Assembly: GCA_015055625.1 (NCBI GenBank)
Contig: SVHU01000010.1
Span: 1 to 64,000, forward strand
DNA: 64,000 bases
Reading direction: 5' to 3'
Source of the DNA: Clostridiales bacterium
GTDB lineage: Bacteria; Bacillota; Clostridia; Christensenellales; Pumilibacteraceae
Shown: positions 28,001 to 37,000 of the stretch, piece by piece
Layout: each line of letters opens with the position of its first letter
Numbering within the stretch: position 1 is the first letter of the stretch
The notes under the pieces: generated by a model
The model's database searches: none
Told to the model about the DNA's origin: nothing
Seen by the model: only the letters and a program-made list of their open reading frames with translations
Translations under genes and position numbers: made by a program

Positions 28001-31000
28001 AGCGTCAGCTTTTGCGGTATTAAACTCGCTAGCGCCGTATGCAGTTGTATCCGCAACCTCAATACCGTTTGCGGTATTGAGTGCGGTTGTCTTAATTGCG
28101 TTTACTTTTTCTACTGAATCAGTATTTGCAGTATAGGTAATCTTACCGTTGGTAAGAGTGGTTTGGTTATCCGTTCCGCCACCATGGTAGAACGCGGTAA
28201 ATCCAATAGCGATATCAGATCCTGTTCCCTGATACTTTCCGTCGGAAGTTTCGCCTGCATAGAGGGGGAATTTTTTAACACCCTCATCGCTCCATACGTA
28301 TCCACCACCGTGTCCGTTAGTGAGATCACGGAACTTAGAGTAGATATCCTTAATATAGAACGTAGGATTGTTAAGGTCGATAGTGCTTGCATCTTTACCG
28401 TACCAAAGCTTGATAGAATATCCGTCAACCTCAGCTCTTACGTAGTAGGTAACCTCACTTCCGTCAGCAGTGAACGCAATAGCATTTTCTCCTGTTGGAA
28501 CATTGTACGCGTCTACGTTGGAAGCGTTAAGAATAATTCTTCCATCCCATCCATCGCCTGTTGGATTAACGGATGCCATAAGCTCGGTAGAGTTTGTCTT
28601 GTTGTTTCCTAAAGCAAAGGTAATAACCTTACCGGTAGAAAGCTGAGTAATTCTAATACCACCACCCTGGTGAGTTTTGCCGTTGTATTTAACGGTAAGG
28701 AATCCCTCTGCCTCAAATACGCCGTTTTCTGCATCACCAACGGTCTTAGTGTAGATCATATGCTCGTTTACGTTGAAGTTACCGTTTTCGTTACCACACG
28801 TTGCGGTAAGAGCACCATTTTCGCCAGAAAGTCCATTTGCGGTAAATACGCCCTTAGGATTGATAGTCGTATCAGTAGTTACAACAGCACCCTCTGCATA
28901 ATCCCAAGCAGTTGCGTAGGTATAACCTGCGTCTGTACTCATATTTACAAGCTTAACCCCGTCAAGATTGTCTGCAACAAGAGCTCCGTATCTTACTTCT
29001 TGCGCGTCGTTGCCATAGAAAGTAAGAGAAACGTTGCTGTCAACTACTGCTTTTGCATCGGTTGCAACTTTAAGCGCGCCCTCAATAATTTCTGAAGCCT
29101 CAGCCTCGTCAAGCGTAGTAATTCCGTTTACGGTTGCTTTTGCGGTTGCTTTTGCATTGTCAAGATAGGTCTGACCGTATGCGGTAACTCCACTTTCCGC
29201 AACAACTGCATCAATATCTGCAAGCGCCTGAGTCTTAAGAGCTTCTACTGCAAGTCTTGCGCCTTCGTTATTGTCATAATCTACCTTAGCCTTAGCTTCG
29301 ACAATAACCTCTTCAAGCTTGTTATAGTCTACCATTGCGTCAATAATAGCAATTCCGCCGTCGAGCTTGGTAAAGCCGTTTTCGTCTGCGTATGCGCTAA
29401 GCTGAGCCTTTGCGTATCTCTTTGCAACGCTAAGCTTTGAAGCGTTTACGATTGCAAGAGCTTCTTCGTCATAGTCTGCACCTACCTTATGAGCGTAGGA
29501 AGTAATGGGTGCAAGGTCAGCCTCGGTTGCTTCGGTATTCAAAGACGCTGCGTACTCGTTAACTTCTGCGGTTGCGTCCGTTTTAACCTTTGCAACAAGC
29601 TCGTCGTCGGTGTTGTACGTAACCTTAAAGTTCTTAACTCTTGCTCTGTCGGTACCAAATCCGTTTTCGTGGTTGAAGTACATACCTACGTAAACGTCGG
29701 AAGTGGGATACTTGTTGTTATATCCTTCTGCTGCATTTGCATCAAGCGCAGTCTTGATAAACTCGGTAAGGTTCTCAACCGAGAAGAACTTAATTCCGTC
29801 ATAGTATACGGTAAGAGTATTGTTATCGAATACGTATTTAAGGTGAATGTTCTTCTCTTGAGCGCTATGCCACTCTTTTACCATATCGGTATTGTATACG
29901 GTAGAGTTTGCATTGCTCTTAAGCTTATCCAAGCCGTTCCAAGTTCTTGCTCCGTTACAGTTACCGTCGTTAAGACCGAAGATAACCTGCTTGCCGTTAG
30001 AACGCATAAGCACGCTGAGCTTTCTTGAAGTGCTTGCACTGTCACGAAGAGTAATACCGAATGCTGCACCGCCTGCGCGTCCCTGAACAACTGTGAAGTC
30101 ACCCTCTACAACAAGTCTACCGGTTCCAAACTTGTAAGTCTTGGAGTTGTCGTAAATCAAACCGTACGTACCGTCGCCACCCGTATCTGAAGCGCAGTTA
30201 CCGTTACCGGAAATATTGAGCTCGTACTCATATCCGTTAGTTTCGTTATCCCAAGCGGCAGAAGCGTTGGTTGCAGTGAAGGTGTACGCATCAACCTTTG
30301 CGCCTGCGGGAAGATTGGTTTCGGTATCGATTGCACCGTACTCAATACCCTCCAAGGTCCAGTTGTGAGCAAATTCTCCAGAACGTGTTCCCATTGTAAA
30401 GGTGATCCAGTCGCCTGCAACGGTTCCGTCGCCGAGTTTTACCCAATCACTGTCAGAGTTGGTAAGCTTTCCGTAAATGTCTACGTGATTATCAGTAGTC
30501 TTTACGTACATAATATCCATATCGGGCTTATCGTAGTCTGCAAGTACTCTGCCAATAGAACCAGCGCCTCTGAACGAGTTTTCGAACAATCCGCTGAAGG
30601 GATTCGTGGTAGTTCTGCTAAACTGACTGGTTGCATTTGCATCAGCAGCGTCAGTAACGTAGTCCTGACACCACTGGTCGCAAGCAAGAACGTTACCGTT
30701 ATTACCGTTAATCTTGATTGCTTTTTTACCAACGATCATCTTAAGACCGATGTCTGCAAACTGATTAGAAGCGTTGGTGTACTTGCCACTATTGTGAATG
30801 TTATGAGCGGGATTTCCGTCACTGCCGTCGTGGAAGTTTACTGTAAATTTATAATACGTGTTCTCTTTAAGAACCGCACCCGTTCTGAATGCAGGATTGA
30901 GAATATATCCGTTTACGTCGTAGGAAAGTCCTTCTACGCTCGCGTCGCTCAAATCATCGCTATAAGTTCCGCTTGCAACAACGGTTTTGTTAGAGGAAGA

Positions 31001-34000
31001 CCAACCGTATGCAAGAGCTACGTCAACAGTCTTAACTGCATCCTTAACGCTTACGTCAGCATCAATCTTTGCGGTTCTTGCATAAACGTACGTTTTATTA
31101 ATATCTGCAAATCTGGAAGCTGTATCCAAAATTTCGGGAGTAGACCAGGTAATATCGGAAGCGCCAAGCAAAACTTCGATAGAGTAAGCACCGTTTTCGT
31201 CGGTTACTCCTGTATAAACCGCTCCGCTTTCATGTTTAATGGACACTTCTACGCCTGCAAGTTTAGCACCTGCATAATCAACAGCCGTTCCGCTAATAGT
31301 TACTGCGTAGTAGTTATAAATGAACTCTGCTTCTACATTTGTAACCTCAGCGGTTGCAACTGCGTCGTCAGCTACTGCCCACTTATCAAACTCGTAAGTA
31401 CCGATTCCACCCTTGTCGTCTTCCTTAGTAGGAGCGGTGAAAGTGGAAACGTCGATAGAAGAGATAAGAGTTCCATACTTAACGGTTACTTCGTTATCGC
31501 CAAATGCTACGACAACCTCGCCCGTTACCTGAGCAATCTTGTCTTTTACCGCCTTAACAGCACCGTCTGCGGTAGCCTGAGCTCCGTCTACCGAGTCAAT
31601 AGCGTTAATCGTTGCCTTAGACTCTGCAACGGTTGCGTCAAGATCTTCAATACCCTTAGCGGTTAACGTGTCCTTGTCAACCCCTGCATAAGCGGTATCA
31701 ATTTCAGTAATTGCATTATCAACAATTGCAAGAAGTCCTTCTGCATCTTCGGGATGTGAAGCGAAGAAGTCTACAACCTGCTTAGCCGCGTCAAGTGCCG
31801 AAGAAATACCGTCAATAGAGGTTACTGCGTCAATCTTAGACGTCATAGCCTCAACAACAGCTACACCCTTGCTCTCAGCATAGATAGCAAGCTCTTTCTT
31901 TGCCTCTGCCTTTGCATCGTTAAGAAGATCAGCACTAGTCTTGTAAGTTGCCTTAAAGTCGGTTACAACAACTCTGTCGATGCCTCTTCCACCCTCGTGG
32001 TTGAAGTAGATACCTGCGTTAACTGCAGAGTTGGGCATTCTGTTAGCAATTGCGGAAGCCGCATTATTGAGAGTATCGAACTGAGTTTCAACAAGCTTAA
32101 CAAGATCGGTTACCGTAAAGAGCCAGTTTTCTTCGGTTGCCTCGGGCATACCCTCTGTACTGATGTAGTAAGAGATCTTGTTGCCCTCAAACACACCCTT
32201 AAGGTAGAAGTCTTTTGCGTTACCGTTATTCCAGGTAGGAAGCTTATCCTTATTTATAGAGAAGTACTCGCAAGCCTTGTTCTGAAGATGGAAGATTCTC
32301 CAACCGCTTCCGTTACCGTTTGCAAATGCAAGACCTACGCCACCGTTGGACTTAACGCCAAGGTAGTAGAATCTGCCCGTTTCGTTAGCATCCTGAATGT
32401 AGAAGCCTGTAAGCGCGCCACCAGTATGTCCGTCCTGAGCGTTGAACTTTCCTTCCAAGGTAAGAATTCCGTCGTTGAGATAGTCATAAGAATCCTTAAT
32501 GCTGTACGCCTTAGCAAACTGTCCATTTCCGCCTCTTGCAAGCTGGTTCCAACCGTCGTTTGTAACTTCTGCATAACCTGTAAGGTCAAGAACGTAAGTT
32601 TCCTTACCCTCTGCATCTCTTACTACGGATGCATTGTCGGTGTTATATAAGTATTCGTCAATCTTTTCGCCTGCAGGAAGTCCCGTTTCTACGTCAATCG
32701 CACCGCTTTCGATATTCTTAACGGTTTCGTTGATGTACCACTCGTTGCTACGTGTAGACTGAGCGATAATAAGGTTCTTACCCGCGATAGCAGTCTTGCT
32801 CTCTGCCATAAGCACCCAACCGTGAACAGATCCACCAAGTCTGCCGTAAAGCTTAACCTTGCCCTCAGCGTCTTTTACGTACATCATATCGTATTCGATG
32901 TCGTAGTTGGGATTGTACTTGCTTGTATCCTCAACAAAGGTACGGTATGCTTTCTCGTAGAACGCCTCGAACGGAGAATCGTTTACGATATTGAACTGTC
33001 TGTCTGCAGGAATAGAAGCCTGAGAGCTATAACCGTAGAACCTCTTATCGGATGTCATAGCCTCACCGCCCTGTCCGTTAACCTTTACCGTATGTCCGCC
33101 CTGATCGAAAGTTCCGCCTACGCCCATCTTGAACGCAACGTCTGCAAAAATGTAGTTATCAACAACCTGACCTACCGTTGTACCTGCGCCTGCGTTGCTT
33201 CCGGTAAGAGTCTTTTTAACGGTTGTATAATACTTGTTTGTGTTAACGTTAATACCGTGAGCAAGTTTACCCTCGCTTGCGCCGTTAAATTTAGTTGTGA
33301 ATTTATAATATGTGTTCTTGTCAAGAACGTCAGCCGTTTCGTATACAAAGCCACTAGAAGCAGATGCGAAATCAAGCTGAAGGTTATTTACAACAGCGGA
33401 AGCAAGATCGTCGGTATATTCGTAAGAAGCCTTCATAGCTTTTTCTGCGCTATGCTCAATAACACCATTTGCAATAGCCATTACGCCGATTGCAATTTCG
33501 CCGTCCTTCTTGTCAACGCCGTTAGTAACAGCAGTTGTTCTTGCAAGATAACCTGCCTTAGAAATCTCTACGCTAATATCGCCAAGGCTTGCTTCAATTG
33601 AGTAAGCACCACTTTCGTCGGTTACGCCCTCATAAGTTGCGCCTTCTGCGTTAGTAATAACAACGCTTGCTCCTGCAATGGCATTACCCTTATCGTCTAC
33701 CGCGCTACCACTAATAGTTAAGTTATAGTAGTTGTATGTGTACTCGGGAGTAATTTCAAGATTGCTTCCAACAACTCCGTCCTCGGTTTCGTACGACCAA
33801 GACTTGAATACGTATTCGCCAAGTCCGCCCTTGTCATCCTCTTTTGCGGAAGCTACCTTGCCCTCAAGCAAGCTTGCAACTTCGGTACCGAATAATACAT
33901 CCTTGATCTCTTCTGCAACTTCACCCTTTGCATCCAAAATGCTTACGGTGAACTTTTGCTGAACAGCTTCGCAAATCTGATCGGTCCACTGTTTACCTGT

Positions 34001-37000
34001 TGCAATGTCTTCGTCAATAGTTTCAATATTGTAAAGAGCATCAAGATACGTTATAGCCTGAACTTCAAACGCGTCAAGCATATTCTTTGCGTAATCGGTA
34101 ATGCCCTTTTCCTTGGTTGAAGCAATAGCATCAGCAACGTAATTCTTAGCCTCAGCTACTTTTGCAGTAATACCAAGAATAGAGCCGTCATTCTCTTTCT
34201 CTGCATCGATAAGAGCTATTGCCTTTGCTGTATTTGCGTCAACTTCGTCCTTGGTTGCGCTATCGCTTATAAGAGCCTTAATGTAAGCATCCTCTTCTGC
34301 AGAAAGCTCAACACCATTAGTTGCTGCGTACGCCAATACGTTTGCAATAGCGTCAGCCTTGTAGTCGGCAAAGAAGATAAGAGCTTTTGCTTCCTCAATT
34401 GCCTCAGCCTTTGCCTTGTAGCTTACCATATTGTTTATGGGAGCAAGCTCAACGTCGGTAAGTTCGAAGTTAAGAGAAGTTGCGTATGACTCAATTTCTT
34501 CGGTTGCTTCATTCTTAGCAATAGCGGTAATGTCCGCATTGGATACGTAGTTGATAGAACCGTTGCTTATAATAGTTCCGCCTGCTGTGCCTGCGTCGCC
34601 AAAGCTTACGTAACCCATACATACGTTACCTGCGCTCCAAGCATCAGAGCCTTCTGCCTTATACTTGCCGTCAGCAGTGTCTGCAATGAAGGGGAATCTA
34701 GGCTCTCTGTTCTTGGCCGCATTGGAGTTTCCGCTCCACTGAGATCCGCTTCCGTGTCCACCGGGAGCTGTGGATAGATGCGCGTACATATCAACTTCCC
34801 AAGTGGGTTTACTAAAGTCGATAGTGGACTCGTCTTTTCCGATCCAGATCTTCCATACGTAACCTTCAACTTCCGCTCTCATATAGTATTTAGCAGGATT
34901 TGCCTTAGAAGCAACTGCTTCGGTTTGGAAGGATATTGCGTTTACGCCTGTGGGAGCATTTATAGCTCCAAGAGTTGCTCTGGTATTCCAACCGTTACCT
35001 TCGGAAACCTGAATCAAAAGCTCACTATTGGTCTGGTAGGAAGGCTCGATGGTGATCATCTTACCGGTAGCCATTTGCTTAAGTACGAAGCCTGCGCCCT
35101 GATGACGCTTCCATTCGTTATTAGCGTTATATCCACCCCAAGCAGTGAAGTTACCTTCGATAAAGAACTTACCGTCGGTTACGTCGCCGATAGTAGAAGT
35201 ATCCCAAAGAATAAAGTCGCCGTTTTGTTCGTGAGTGATAGTACCACCCGTCAAAGATACAAGCTCGCCATCGCCGTTAACGGTTGCAGTTCCGCTGGTT
35301 CCGTTGAACAAGCAGTCGCCAACAATCAACTTTTCAACCATAAGCTTGATGTCTTCTTGAGCGTCTTTCTTAAGATCAAAGTCTTTATAAGTAATATTTA
35401 ACTGATGTCCGCCACGCGCTGAGTAAATAAGCGATATTGCAAGCTCTTCGTCGCCAAACGCGAAGTTGCTTTCAGATACGAGCGTGTACTCTTCGTCCGT
35501 AGCAAGTTTTGCAAACATATAAACCTTTCCGTCTACACGCGCGTACATTATATTATATTCGATATCATATCTGTCAGGATCCGTCATATCGATGTAAGCG
35601 CCTTCAATTCCCTTAATAGAGAATGTGGGAGGATTGTAAATCTTAGCGCCGTTACCAATACCGGCACCCTTAGAAGACAAGCCCATCTGCTTTCCGCCGA
35701 CCTCGTTCCAGAAATACATATCGGAGGGAGCTCCAACAAAATCAGGAGCTACGTCGGGACGAAGGTAAGTATCTTCACCCGCGTACAAATCACCAGCCTT
35801 GAGACCCATATACAAAGCGTGTCCGTCTTCGAACTTCATGGTGTAGGAAATAATTTCGCCGTCGCCAAGCTTTTCGCCAAGGTTATATTTTTCCCAAGCA
35901 CCGTTATGATATCCGCTTCTGGTTACCTTAAACGTAGACGCTACGTCTTCAGCTGAAGAATCAACACTGTACTCGATTTTACAATTTTCAGAAGTTACAC
36001 CCGTCCAGTTTGTTCCCCAAATGTTCTGAGCTAGCTCTACTTCTACCAAAACAGGCTGGTCAACAACGATAAACTCTTGAACTTTACCAAATATGTTGCC
36101 GGAAGTTAAAACTTCGATATAATACTCACCTGCAGGCAAATCAATGCTTCCATTATAATCTTCTACGGTAGAAGTTACGGAAGTATATACAAGATTTCCG
36201 TTTGCTTTGTAAACATTAAACTCTATGCCGTTTGCAAGTGCGCCGTCTTCGGTTACAATTGCAAACTTACTGTTATATCTACCTTCTTTTGCTTTTACCT
36301 TTACTTCAAACTTATAGCTTGCGCCCTTTTCGGGAGTAAAGGTATATTTATAGTTTTCGTTATCTACGTAAACAACTTTATCGGTTACGTCAACACCCTC
36401 GTCGGTTACGCCCTCTTTTGTGGTGTAGATAACGAGAGATTCAACGTCTTTAGGCTGGAAGAAACGTCCGAATACAACCGTTACGTCCTTGCCTATCATA
36501 AAGTAATCGTTAAGGTCAATATTTACGCCCTTCATTGCGTTTGCGCCGTCTACAACGTTAAGATCGCCAACGTAAACGGATGCGGTTGCCTGTCTTAAAG
36601 TTGCATCGCTCTTATCAATTGCAATTTCAACGGAACCATACTCGTTGTAAGTAGCAATTACGTCAGCGTCGGTAGTGAACGAAGCGTTAGTTAAAAGATA
36701 GGGAACGTACTTTTCACCACCCATTGTTACGTATTGTCCTACTTTTAAGGTTTCGGTAGAAATAATCTTTGCTACCTTTTCGCCAATGATTGCGTTTTGA
36801 GCATCAGTAAGAGTAACGTCGGTTGTTACGGAAATAAAGCCTTCTTCGGTAAGAACGAACTCCATATTGCCGTCAATATAGAAGTACAACGCGTCGCCCT
36901 TCTTCATAAGATCTAACTTAAGACCGGCGCCGTTAGTAGCTTCATAAATACTCTGAGCGGAGAATGCGTGACCGGTAAAGATGGGATCCCAGCCGTTCTT

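Noticed and set aside
30365-31666. 433-codon open frame on the plus strand, antisense to the giant gene
   Set aside because: Cys/Ser/Val-rich composition comes from reading the repetitive coding strand backwards. No start signal or homology-like motif is visible.
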